A stretch of 64,000 nt of DNA, taken from contig JAWHQI010000065.1 in the NCBI GenBank assembly GCA_033032865.1, positions 2,294,001-2,358,000 on the forward strand, read 5' to 3'. This stretch comes from Dactylorhiza incarnata (taxonomy: Eukaryota; Streptophyta; Magnoliopsida; Asparagales; Orchidaceae). The translations under genes and the position numbers were made by a program. This document shows positions 20,000-30,756 of the stretch, piece by piece. The first letter of the stretch is position 1. Each line of letters starts with the position of its first letter. The notes beneath the pieces were generated by a model. That model was not told the DNA's origin. It did not search any database and saw nothing but the letters and a program-made list of their open reading frames with translations.

Positions 20000-22852
20000 T
20001 GTAAGACCTCATTTTTTCCGCTATAAAACTGGGTCTTATGCCCAGAACCACCGATTTGCGGTGACACAAACTCTCGGGAAGGTCGCCACTACAAAACGCC
20101 GATCCTGCCGGCCATATCGATCACAGAAGAAGAAAAGTATAAACAAACAAATGGAAGTTCAAGTCCACAAATCACATGCTATATATATATATATAAGTGT
20201 TCACATGGCATAACAGAAATAAAATAGGTTACAATAATAAAAGGGCCCATGCCCTGTACATCATGTCCTCACTACAAGATCACTCGCGGAAGATAACTAC
20301 TAACGACTCACTCATTGATCCTGAAACTGATGCTCCTGTGCTAGACTGTCCCGCCTCCATCTGCACCGGCCTCTGGTGCTGCTGCGTCTCCTCGGTCCCC
20401 TAAAATGATATGGTCCACCGACCATTAGTCAAAAAACTAAGCCTCGTTCCCCCCCACCCCTCCATCCCCAGTGGCCCTAGGCACTGAGCGGGAGGACGAA
20501 GCGGAGGACATCAAGGGTATAAACAAAGCAGATGGCGTGGCCTAGCTACAAGAACAACTATCACTACACATGTGTGTATATATAATTAAAGTAGTAAATA
20601 AAGCATAATAAAGAGCATGTAAAGGACAGTAAGTAAGAGTAGAAAAGTAACCTTTGTTTTATAGGAATGCCCATACAAACTTATAGACCAAGGGGTCGTT
20701 TAGTAAGGCCTATCGTATAAAAAGTCTCATACCGATTTATACAATAGGGGTAGGGGTTGAAATGCTTATGCCATGATATGCAGAGTTATGCTATGTTCAT
20801 ACAAGTGCAACTCACACAATTCGACTATATGCGCACAGACCTTTAGTTCCCCCCTTTTGGAGCTAGCAAGACTCTCAGGATACTCCTGTAGTGGCAAACG
20901 GAAGCGGTGGGTTGGGTCTCACCCACTTCTAGGTTGGTATTCACACTACCTAACCTAGACCTATCGTACGCCTCAACGCAAAACCGCGGAGCATCTGCAT
21001 ACTCTTACTGACTGGACCACTAAACTTTTCATGGCTAAGTGCAAATCCACACTTGTCATGTCAGCGTATCGATGTCGGTGTGAACGACCGTCAATACCGA
21101 AGACCCACCACCTTTATGCACATGCAAACATGTTTACCATCTATCTCCGAGACATAAGCTCCCTGGGCTAACCTGCCCGTCACCATAACCTTTCGAGCCA
21201 CCTGCTCGCCGAACCAACCCGTCCGCACCTATAACCACAGAGCCTACTGCTCGTAAGATCAAACCAACTAACCTCCCGTAACCACGTGGTGTGGGTGTGT
21301 GTATTATTAAGTTAATCTTGTACATCAAACAAGTGACTAATCAAGTGGCTATATCAAACCCAAGACTTCTAAAATTTCTACTATATGTCATGGTTAGCAT
21401 CTTGAGCATTTACACCATATCTCAGCCCATTCAGAATAATCATGATATTTATTTACGACATAATAACTTTATAACATAATATTGACAAATCACATCAAGC
21501 ATATATCCGAAAATTATGAAATTTAAGAGGTGTGTCAACATTGTCATCAAACATTTATCTACCAATTCTAAATAGCTTCCGATAAACAAAACCAGGTAAA
21601 TCACCAAAATACTATGAATCTGTACGCCTACCTCGCCGCGCAATAAACAGATTATTTACCAATAATTAATATAAACTACACGGTTCTAAGTGTTGATCGA
21701 AAAACGTCTAGTCATCTTCTTCCTCCATCCTGGGGCAATGATTTGCCCGACCTGGAGTCTAATAAAACTCCCACATCAGCCACCTTATTTCCCGTCCGAC
21801 CATCCAACACCACCACCCCTTTCTTGTATATGAGATGCATCGACGGGCGGCGAATCGGTGACCGGAATAAATAATCAGAACACAGATTTCAGCCATCCAT
21901 CCATGGCTTGCTCTCAAATCAACTCAATTGAGTTCGACATCTCGCCTAGTTTGATCTAAGAAACTAGCACCAAGGGAGAGGGGAGGAAGCTCACCGAGTG
22001 TCCAAAGTTTCACATCATCTTGATGAGATTTGACCACCTAATTCCATCATGTGCATTTTTGACCTAGTTTGACCAAACTTGGGTTAACTAATTAGCCAAC
22101 CAAATCAGTCCCAATTGGGCTGAAATTTTTACCAGTGTCATATCATGACCCCAAGGACCTCCCACCAAAATTTGGAGGAGATTGGATGTCATTAGACCCT
22201 AAAATTAATTAATATATGGTTTATTAAATTTTTACAAAAACCTTAGGAAAATGTCCTCCAAAAATTCCCATTTTTGGATATGTTAAGGGTGTATGTATAA
22301 GCAGCCGACATTTCAAATTTCAAGCCAATATCATTATCCCATTAAAAGTTATTTAAGAAATAGAGGTTATCCCACCCTACGGACCAGCCCCACCAAAATG
22401 GCTCTACAGGGAGCTACAGTGCTCCTTTTGGACTGAAACAAATTTTAAATTAAAGTACACACCAAGGGCTACAACTTCGATGTTGGCCACTTTTTTATCA
22501 AGGGGCAGTAAGTATTTTCTATAATTATTTCTAAGTACTGCCAGTAAAGGGTAAGAAATAAGAATATTAAATATATCACTACATAACTTGCATGGATCTT
22601 AAAGCACAAACGAAGGGCATCCCTTCACCTTCTCCAATCAGCCAACGACCACGGTTGGCCCGTCCTGTAGCAACTTGGGAGGTGATTTTCCGGCCACCTA
22701 GACACTCTCCCGGTCGGCCAATACCTCCACCACCTCTGTTGAGGTGGCGGCCGGTGATGTACGGTGGTTGGCCGGTCGGAGGCGGCCGGAATCAGAAATT
22801 TTAACGAGGGAAGAAAGCTTGATCACAAGCTTCCGGACATGCCGATTCAAGA
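20000..22852 (-). repeat. Element K 5' LTR, first part
   Basis: It corresponds to 13398-16310 of the other LTR. It is broken at 22852 by element C; CAAGA (22848-22852) is the target copy on this side. Confidence 0.9.
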
Positions 22853-22989
22853 TGATGGGAACAGTTCCCAACCGTGTTCCTGATTTGAAGAAGTGCTCAA
22901 CTCAATGATAAGTGCAAGTTGTATTTAATGTCACATCTAGTTCATGCTTGCAGAGATGAGACAATATGTTCAGTACTTCAATAACCTGC

Positions 22990-23894
22990 CTAAGTATAAT
23001 ATCGTCGAAAAAGGCTGGACATATCGTCGACAAGTACATGCACATCGTTGAGATGATGGGCAAAGAAAAGAAGAATGATTGTGTCTGTGTCGTCGAAAAG
23101 GATCATGCGTATCGTCGACAACAGCAGGCCTATCGTCAACAACATGTAGAGCAAGGCAGAATGGTGATATCATTGTGACATCTACACGACAATATCAGAA
23201 AGTCGAAGATGAAGAAGAAGACTTAAAGATGTGGTCGTCAAGAAGCCTTGACGTCGATAAGGCTAAGTCAGAATGAATGTCGTTGAAAAGGCAAAGGGAA
23301 GATCATTGTCGAAGATATCGTTGACAAGAAACTGTATCGTCGATAAGGCCAAAGAAGAACAGGTATCGTCGTGAAGAAGCCTTATCGCTGAAGAGGCTAA
23401 GTAAGATTGATGACAACTACATCGTCGTAAAGAAGGCGTGACGTCGAGAAGACTGAAGAAGGTCAGTTGAATACAAGCAGTTGCTAAAGTATAGTCTGTC
23501 GACATGATATCGTTTATGTCGTCGACAAGATAAAGTTGTTACAGCGATATCAAGCAGACAAGAAGATCGCGACGACATCAGTTAGATGACTTCGTGTCGT
23601 CATAAGCTCGAGTACAGGAGAGATGTCCAGTATCGTCGAAGATATCACTATCTGATGAAGAATTGAAGAAGAGACTAGTTCAAGGCATCGACAAAGTCCT
23701 GTCGTCGAGATATTATCCATGTCGTCATAACAATGGAAATATCGTCGAGACAATTTCAAAAGTAGTCAGACACGCTGTCAGCATTTAATACCGCCGCCTG
23801 ATTGTCCAATCAGCGCATGCTCTTGAGGGATGGACGTCTGACAGTAAAGGACATCATATGTGACCGTTAAGCGGCTCATCCGTCCTATAAAAGG
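22990..23894 (+). promoter_or_regulatory. Element C U3: CGTCGA motif array and TATA box
   Basis: At least eleven exact CGTCGA copies, mostly as ATCGTCGA or GTCGTCGA and often followed by CAAG, AAAG or TAAGG, lie between 22998 and 23755. Several degenerate copies are interspersed. CCTATAAAAGG at 23884-23894 is a good TATA box about 130 bp after the array. Dispersed sites upstream of TATA suggest transcription-factor binding; that is inference. Confidence 0.65.
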
Positions 23895-24214
23895 GAACAG
23901 TGATGCCCTAGAAAAAGAAGAGAGAAAGGAACAAAAAAGAATCCCGCCTAGCAATACAACAGTACAAGCGGCGGTGAAGAAAAAAAGTAGGGAAGAACAA
24001 AATGATCATTCTGTGTTCTTCAAGTTGCAGTCAAGTTTCATCGTCTGCTAAGAATCGTTCAAGAAAGGTAGCCAGTCAACATCCAGCATAGTTAGAAACC
24101 TTGAAGAAGATTTGCACCATTCAGATTAAAAATCAGAAGCATCACCTTCAAGTCAAGAAGCCAATCTCCATCAGGCAGAAGGAACAGTTTTCATTACTGT
24201 AATCTCTTGTAAGG

Positions 24215-24535
24215 CTTGCGGGGCAAGAACTTGTAAGATCTGCTTCAGATCTGAGTGTAAAGCTTGAGGGCTTGAGATCTGTGAGGCTTAAGGGCTAGGG
24301 CAGAGGACTTGCGGGTCCAAACTTGTCGAGCTTGCGGGCTCTGGTGCTGTGAAGGGGCTTGAGGGCCTAGGCTGCAGGCAAGATTTGCATGTCTGTGCTG
24401 TGTAGGGCTTGAGGGCCTGAGTGCTGAGCTTGCGGGCTCGGGTGCAGTGAAGGGGCTTGCGGGCCTAGGCTGCAGGGACTTGCGGGCCTAGGCTGCAGGG
24501 ACTTGCGGGTCCGAGGTGTAAGGCTTGCGGGCCGA
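24215..24535 (+). repeat. GGCTTGCGGGCC-type tandem repeats in C LTR
   Basis: Irregular copies of CTTGCGGGCC / CTTGAGGGCC alternate with CTAGGCTGCAGG. The 3' LTR remnant has fewer units, so unit number changed by slippage or unequal exchange. Confidence 0.8.
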
Positions 24536-24770
24536 AGACATTGGCGAAGTTTGTCGAGCCTAGCACACTGCTAGGTAGGCGCAGAGGGAAAGAGGACTAC
24601 TCAAGACACCCTATCTTGAGGAACCTCTATATGTTTTCTGTGCTGTGCTTTACTGATCTATAGATCTATTAACCCGAAAACAAGAACACCTAAAGGGGGT
24701 AAAATAATTTGAAAAACCTATTCACCCCCCCCCCCTCTAGGTGATAAGTTGACACCCAATAACTAACAAG

Positions 24771-24782
24771 TGGTATCAAAGC
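24771..24782 (+). other. Element C primer-binding site
   Basis: TGGTATCAAAGC, one base from the tRNA-Met-type site, two bases after the LTR end. Confidence 0.88.
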
Positions 24783-24866
24783 TAGGTTGTTCAAAGAAAA
24801 GCTTAACAGCTTGAACAGATCTACTCTTGGGTGTATCAAATCGACTGATTATCATATCCTAACTCT

Positions 24867-26351
24867 ATGGAGAAAGTCAAAAGATCTGACATCAGGGAGT
24901 TCAGATCCTTAAGCGAAAGCAGTTGGAGCTCTTCATATATTAAAGAAGAAAGGAGTATAGGGATCAGAGCACCCGTGACTACTTCAGACAGTGAATCGGA
25001 TGATGAAGAATGCTCTGTAGCCAGAGAAAGGATAAGAGCACATTTGACTCTCACAGACTGTGACTCTGAGGATGAGGAAGTCTTTGGGTTTATGGCTCTA
25101 TCAGATGAAAAAAATCATGATGAATCACATCATGATCAGGTATGCATCACTCACACATCTTTACTACATGCTTCAATTAAGAAGACCAGGAGTGCATCAG
25201 ATGATTGGTCATCTTCTGAAAATGACGCAGAAGACTGCTCATCATGCAACAATAAGAACCATGCTGATCTAATCGAACAGTTTGGTGATCTCTTGGCTGC
25301 TCTTAGAAAGAGCAAGAAGCTTGTTAGGAAGCAAGCTAAGGAGCTAGAATCACTCAGACCCATTAAGGCTGAGATGAATGAGGAAATGGGTATGTCCCAC
25401 AATGGGGGCACCAATTCCTGTGAGCTCAAGAAGATCATAGGCAAGCTTTATGATGAAAGAAACCAAAGAGAAGAACTCATCAAGAAACTTGAGAATGATC
25501 TTCTTAAGGAAAGAAGCTTAGTGGCTCAATTCTCTAAGCCCAAGTTCATACTGCCCATCATTAACACATTCTTCCCCTCTGGAAACAAAGGAGGATTGGG
25601 TTTTAATGAAAGGATTGTAGAGGCTGGGAATAGAGGAAAGGGCAAAGCTAAGGCTGAGCCTCATACCACCTTTCAGAAAGTAGTGCTTCCCTCGAACAGA
25701 TATGACCAGGACAGTGTCCATGGTCATTGGAAAAATGGGAACTCCAACATATTGGGAAATGAAAGCTCCAACTGTGGGAGGAGAAAGGGAATGGGAATGA
25801 GTGCATTAAAGGCTCCCCATGAGAAAATCCAAATGTCCCATCATGGACCATTTGTGTTTGATGCCCCAACCCCCACACTCAAGGGTAAGGAAGCAACACC
25901 TACCCAATCTCTCCCAGCAAAGAAGCAGGTTGATAGCCCCAGTATAATCAATTCTCACTTGATCATATCTGATGCCATCAACAGTATGTTAGCTACCAAG
26001 CAGACATCTGTTGCCGACAAACAGATACAGTCAAGAAGAGGTAATTATACTAGGACAGTTAGTAAGCCCTCTGCTGAGAAGAATAGGGAGAATGTTATTG
26101 CCCTCTCTACTGAACATAAGCATCGTTATGCTGCATCAACATTAAAAATTGTTCAGAAAAGAAGGTACAACTTCCATGAATGTTGGTGCTGTGGCAAAGT
26201 GGGACACTTTGCCATTGACTGTTGGCACAACCCTAGTGTGCCTAGTGCAAATGAGAGACCTCCTGGAAGGGCTGAGGTGAGTAGAAGAATTCCTTATTAT
26301 ACTAACAAGAACCTAGGACCCAAGTCACATTGGGTTCCTAAGGGATATTAA
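24867..26351 (+). CDS. Element C gag-derived protein, N-terminal core deleted (494 aa)
   Basis: The open frame starts MEKVK, matching the first codons of element D's gag (MEKCK). It then jumps to sequence aligned with D's gag after its first zinc knuckle. The UBN2-type gag core and first knuckle are therefore absent. What remains is an acidic Ser/Glu/Asp region (residues 30-130), a Lys/Glu/Leu-rich predicted coiled coil (about 130-225), the shared phrase FSKPKFILPI, and a CCHC knuckle CWCCGKVGHFAIDC at residues 439-452. It ends like D and E gag (GPKSHWVPKGY). It may bind RNA but probably cannot build a shell alone. The unbroken frame is notable in an element this damaged. Confidence 0.82.
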   Translation: MEKVKRSDIREFRSLSESSWSSSYIKEERSIGIRAPVTTSDSESDDEECSVARERIRAHLTLTDCDSEDEEVFGFMALSDEKNHDESHHDQVCITHTSLLHASIKKTRSASDDWSSSENDAEDCSSCNNKNHADLIEQFGDLLAALRKSKKLVRKQAKELESLRPIKAEMNEEMGMSHNGGTNSCELKKIIGKLYDERNQREELIKKLENDLLKERSLVAQFSKPKFILPIINTFFPSGNKGGLGFNERIVEAGNRGKGKAKAEPHTTFQKVVLPSNRYDQDSVHGHWKNGNSNILGNESSNCGRRKGMGMSALKAPHEKIQMSHHGPFVFDAPTPTLKGKEATPTQSLPAKKQVDSPSIINSHLIISDAINSMLATKQTSVADKQIQSRRGNYTRTVSKPSAEKNRENVIALSTEHKHRYAASTLKIVQKRRYNFHECWCCGKVGHFAIDCWHNPSVPSANERPPGRAEVSRRIPYYTNKNLGPKSHWVPKGY

Positions 26352-26640
26352 ATCTGTTTTGCAGGGAAGTCCATTTAGCCAATAAAAAGCAAACAAGGCT
26401 AATGGACAATAAGTGCTCCAGGCTCAACTCTGGACTAAGGAAAACCTCACCACATGCCAAGATGCACTAGTCAAGGGGGGGATAAAAGTAAAGATAAGTG
26501 GACATCCCATCAAGGGGGAGCTACGAGCTCAAGAAGATATAAAAGCTAAGGTGAAGGTAACTATGTTGATGTTCAATACATAACCTTATCCTTATCATTG
26601 CGTTAAAGTTAATTTTTTACTTGAGTAAGCAGAAAGCACT
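26352..26640 (+). other. Element C gag to envelope-like spacer with purine tracts
   Basis: No pol homology is present. Two polypurine-like tracts occur: AAGGGGGGGATAAAAG at 26473-26488 and AAGGGGGAG at 26512-26520. Sireviruses are known for multiplied polypurine tracts, and these fit that habit. This marks the scar where pol should be. Confidence 0.55.
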
Positions 26641-26884
26641 GTACTGTTCATATAAAAGGGTTAAAAAGAACGATATCGTTTTGAACGCAAAACCATATCG
26701 TCGAAATGATGATTCGTATCGTCGGAATGACTCCTCGACATCGAATTTGCTTCACGATAATACCTAATCATCAATGAACTCTTAAATAGACCTGAACTTA
26801 ACCAATCATAACAGCTTAACTCGAGTTAATCAGACATTTAACAAATGACACTTCATCTTCCAACTCGGAAACTATAAATAAGGC
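26641..26884 (+). promoter_or_regulatory. Element C putative internal promoter for the envelope-like frame
   Basis: The U3-type motif recurs here: ATCGTCGAAATG at 26698, ATCGTCGGAATG at 26719, and CTCGACATCG near 26733. A TATA box CTATAAATAAGG follows at 26873-26884, about 128 bp before the ATG at 27001. A second TATA-like CATATAAAAGGG is at 26649. The order motif cluster, TATA, leader, ATG copies the LTR layout. Expression is not shown by sequence alone. Confidence 0.55.
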
Positions 26885-27000
26885 AGCTGTCTTAAGGTTG
26901 AAACACTTTCTACACTAGCCCTAAAAAGACTTCGTGCTCTCTACGCCTTCGAAGAGTGAACGAGTCGACTGAACTAGAATCCTCTCCGATCAAGTAAGAA

Positions 27001-29197
27001 ATGGCGCCAAAGAAGGAAGGATTCCTCTTTGAAGGAAGTGAAGTGGTGAGGAATGGTTTCGTGGAAGGACCAGAAGAGATTCAAAATGCTATCAATCTAT
27101 TGGACGTCGTCGGTCTGGAATTTGCCCTCTCCGAACCAACAGTGATACTCAAAAGAGAAGTGCTGGAGTTCTACTTGAGTGCCAAGGGTGGCTCAAAAGG
27201 AACATATGTGAAAAGCGTAATCAATTGGATAAAGGTCAAAGTGAATCCTAAGAGGATGGCCAGGGCACTTCAGTTGCCGGCCTTTGCCAAGGGGGAGGAA
27301 GATGAAAAGGTCACCCAGGAAGACCTCAACAAAGCTCTGGAATGGTGCGGACACTCCAGCAAGACCCATGGGTCCCTGGAAAGGAAGAGCTTTAATCAAC
27401 AAGGAAAACTTGTGACAGATGTAGTAGGTAAATCCATCCTCTGCAAAGTAGGGTCGCATGATAGGATATCCAAGCCCATGTTCGAGATAATGGAAAGGAT
27501 AATCCTAAGTAAAAAGACCAACTTGGGTCAGCAAATTTTCAAGAGGATACAAGAAAGCTTTCAAGCTCCAAATCTGGGAAGAATTCTATCACTATATTTT
27601 CTGCTATCATACCCTAAAAGCTTTAACAAAAAGTATGGAGTAAAAATTCATCACATGAGAAGGATGGACATCAAAATCCTTGACAGGTGGGAGAAAACTC
27701 TGATTAAGCCTCCCAAGCAGCTGAAGACTGTAGAGGATGTGAAGAGGAAGGCAGAAATATCATCAGAAGAAAGCGAATCAGGCAACAGCTCAGACTCATC
27801 TGACTCTGAAGTGCCTGCAGAGAAAAGAAATATCTCCCCTCAGACCTCTGCCTTAATTCTGGGACTCGGAACAATGGCAACAACATGAACTGAGCAAGAG
27901 GATGCTGAGACTGAGGGGGAGAAGAATGGTGAACTCCCTGCTCAAATGGAAGAAGTGATTAATAAGATCATTGGGACTGAGGATGCTGTCCATCATGGAT
28001 CAGTAGACCAAGAGGACCCAAGTAAATATTCCCAAGAAGAGAAGCTAGAGGACTCTTCTGATGAGACTAGCAGAGATCTACCGAGTCCTGAAAAGGTAGA
28101 AGGGCCAAACCAATCACCCATCAGAAAACCTCTATCTCCAATACTGGAAGGGAATGAAGAAGAGGAACCAGAAGAAGCTAGTTCACCTCCAGAGAATAGA
28201 CCAGTTGAGTTCTCACTGTTGTCTCAGATAAAGATGCTCCTGGAAGAGCAAAGATTAAAAATTGAAAGTTATGTTACCTCTGCGGTCAATGAAGTGAAAA
28301 GGGAACTATCTGTTGAAACAGAGAGCTTGAGAAATGATGTGAAGAATCTACAAGAGTATACTGCTAAAGAGACAACCCTTACTCACAAGGGTCTATCTAA
28401 TTTAGGGGTCAATCAGACTCTGATTGTCAGCAACATAGAAAAGGCCTACATTGCATCCACCAAGAGGATGGCTAAACACAAAACTGATCTCCAAGAAAGT
28501 CTATATCACCACAATAAAGATCTAGACGTACAGTCATCTGCTTGAGACCAAGAATCACTTGGAAGCAGCAATACACATGCTTAAGAACAAGATATTGGTT
28601 TCTGAGGAGAATCTCCAGAGTGGGATATCTGAAGCAGTCATAAAGGGGGAGAGATCAATGATAAAGGTCAGTGGTGATCATGCCATCTGGACCACAAACA
28701 CCATCAGGGAAGCAATGAATCTCCCTCCTCTACAATTTGACCAGTCTGCAGAAGAGTACCCAGCTGAAGAGCAACATACAGATATTCCTGATACTGCCAC
28801 TGATAAGGGTAAAGAGAAGGAAGCGCTGGAGGATGAAGAAATAAAAATGAGGAAGAGAAAGTACAGGGAGGAAATGGAGAAAAAGGATGACTATGAAAGA
28901 TGGAGTCCCAAGTCCAGGACCATCATTCTAAAAGCATAAGAGCAAGTGAAAGCTAATAAAGGTGAACGATACAATGTATACAGTCCTCAAGAATGAGATA
29001 AATATGAAGATCAAGAAGAATCGAGAAGGAGTCACAGGAGGGACAAACAAGCAGGTAGAATCCCAACTGATGCTCCTGAACCTCTCAAGTATCATCCCAA
29101 ACCGTTTGAATACTTCATCAGACAAGCTGAAAAGGAGCAGGAAGCCACTGCCAAGAAAGCAAAGGGTGAAGCTGTTATGAAGGCACCAGAGATGTAG
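27001..29197 (+). pseudogene. Element C envelope-like (Sirevirus extra) reading frame
   Basis: The ATG at 27001 begins MAPKKEGFLFEGSEVV, homologous to the start of D's extra frame (MAPSTKPKVSVGSELV). The conserved folded part ends near residue 240 and shares RILSLY and LCK-type phrases with D and partly E. An acidic, Pro/Ser/Glu-rich region and coiled-coil-like stretches follow. A TGA at 27886-27888 interrupts without frame change, a frameshift follows near 28545, and more stops come from 28937. A tail with YHPKPFEYF before the TAG at 29195-29197 matches D's end. No signal peptide or membrane segment is evident. By position it is the Sirevirus env-like gene; similar proteins are often labelled putative plant transposon protein. 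Function unknown. Confidence 0.7.
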
Positions 29198-29212
29198 ATT
29201 GCCAAATCTTTA

Positions 29213-29567
29213 AGGGACTTGCGGGTCCAAACATGCCGATCTTGCGGGCTTGGGTGCAGTGAAGGGGCTACCGGGCCTAGGCTGCAGGGACTTGCGGGTC
29301 CGAGGTGTAAGGCTTGCGGGCCGGAGACATTGGCGGAGTTTGCCAAGCCTAGCACACTGCTAGGTAGGCGCAGAGGGAAAGAGGATTACTCAAGACACCC
29401 TATATTGAGGAACCTCTATAAGTTCTTGTGTGTTTTCTGTGTTGTGCTTTACTAATCTATAGATCTATTAACCAGAAAACAAGAACACCTAAAGGGGATA
29501 AAATAATTTGAAAAACCTATTCACGCCCCCCCCCTCTAGGTGATAAGTTGACACCCAATAACTAACA
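29213..29567 (+). repeat. Element C 3' LTR remnant (355 bp)
   Basis: It matches the last part of the 5' LTR from about 24307, with some repeat units missing. U3 and the TATA box are gone. It ends exactly with ACTAACA and the CAAGA duplication, so only its inner edge was lost, probably with the distal end of the preceding frame. Confidence 0.85.
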
Positions 29568-30491
29568 CAAGACCAATTGGCCCCAAATCTAGCGGCCAAA
29601 ATGATAAGATCTACCAACTAAGAAATAGACAATAGGGGAGGACCTGAATTGCGGCTTCTAGTCGTGTCGATCGTCGGTCCGCCATGGTTGGTCGAGAGCT
29701 CTTGGGTGCCATGCCGGTAGGTGCCTAAATATGAGAATTCTTCTAAAAATGGGGGAAACTCATTCCCTCCACCACTTGAGCCCTTTTATAAAGCCAAATC
29801 CTGGTGGGGGGAAGATGAAGCTTGGGATTCCTCCATTATCACCATTCATGGTGAAAATTTCGGCCATCTCCAAAGGTCATTCATTTAACCCTCCTTAAAG
29901 GTTGGAAAAACTCTTAATATTCTTCTAATTGATAGGGGAAATGAACACCCATCAATTGGGAGGACTTTTGGATTCCCTTGGCCATGAATTTGGCCAGCAA
30001 AACGAGTCCTGGCCGTCTCCCGTCGATTTAGCTACCGCCGGCGCTTGTGCTAGTGCCAGCGTTAGCCCCTCGACGACGTTACGCTTGCCGGTTTGGCAAT
30101 CGGCAGGCGCTACCATCAGTGCTCGCGCTAGCGCCTGCGCTAGCGATTCGACGTTATTTGGTTCGTCTCAGCGGTTCAGTGTTCATCTCAGTGGTTCACC
30201 TAAACCACCACTACCGCCAGCGCTAGCCACTAGCGTCGACGCTAGCGCCGTATTCAATATACCCCTTTCTTTCTACGGTTGGGTAATTAAGGTACCACGA
30301 GGGTACCCCTTTACTGGGTTAGACACGTCATGGCGGGGTCATGGGTCACGGCGATGCCCTAAGGCCAACCTTAGGCTTGGTAACTGGAAATCACTATCCG
30401 CAGACCATGGCGATTTTCGCCTCAAGCCTAAGCTCTTATGTTCTCTTTGCGCATCCTAGGGTTTTGTCATGATCTAGTCATGACAAAACCG
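29568..30491 (-). repeat. Element K 5' LTR, second part
   Basis: It resumes the LTR after element C and matches 16306-17250. The outermost 35-40 bp present in the other LTR (through GATGTTACA) are absent. The sequence changes abruptly after AAAACCGTC into element E's end. Confidence 0.88.
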
Positions 30492-30497
30492 TCCTAA

Positions 30498-30542
30498 TTT
30501 GTTAGATAAATCACAAAGGTTTTTCTCAACAATCTCCCCATA
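30498..30542 (-). repeat. Element E polypurine tract and 3' LTR stub
   Basis: The minus strand reads ATATGGGGAGAT then TGTTGAGAAAAACC, a polypurine tract followed by an LTR start. About 30 bp later the sequence becomes element K's truncated LTR. So nearly the whole 3' LTR is deleted at this junction. Confidence 0.6.
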
Positions 30543-30756
30543 TTTATCATAACAAATTTTATAAAATAAAGTAAGTGATTTCAAACAGCTTTTGACATTA
30601 ATTCAAATACAAAAAAGATATACATAGACAATAACAACATAAGAGAATGGAAACACATACCACTTCATACACTGTCAAGTAGTTATATTGTTCAACACAG
30701 CTGTTTGCTCCAGATGTTATAATATAGAGTATTCATATTTACTGAATACCTAGACT

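Larger units (their letters stand above)
22853..24768 (+). repeat. Element C 5' LTR (1916 bp)
   Basis: TG...CA ends are exact. U3 (22990-23760) has many CGTCGA motifs, the TATA box is at 23884-23894, and a GGCTTGCGGGCC-rich block lies at 24215-24535. The U5 end carries ATTCACCCCC with C11, then CTCTAGGTGA, a block shared with elements D and E. Confidence 0.9.
22853..29567 (+). mobile_element. Sirevirus-like element C, pol-less, inside K's LTR
   Basis: It starts TGATGGG and ends ACTAACA, with CAAGA duplicated at 22848-22852 and 29568-29572. It has a 1.9-kb 5' LTR, a primer site, a gag-derived frame, purine-rich tracts, a promoter-like region, an envelope-like frame and a 3' LTR cut down to 355 bp. 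No protease, integrase, RT or RNase H is found between 26352 and 27000. The layout minus pol resembles element D, a Sirevirus-type copia element. It would have needed proteins from a relative. Confidence 0.88.
13398..30491 (-). mobile_element. Gypsy element K with 3.9-kb LTRs and reduced interior
   Basis: Two long direct repeats, 13398-17289 and 20000-30491 (the latter interrupted by element C), enclose only 2.7 kb. The primer site lies beside the right repeat on the minus strand, so transcription ran right to left. The interior keeps only an integrase C-terminal remnant of gypsy type. It is therefore non-autonomous. The outer end of the right LTR is missing. Confidence 0.88.

Noticed and set aside
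23030..23760. CRISPR-like spaced repeats
   Set aside because: Repeat units are 6-8 bp, irregularly spaced and degenerate inside an LTR; plant context.
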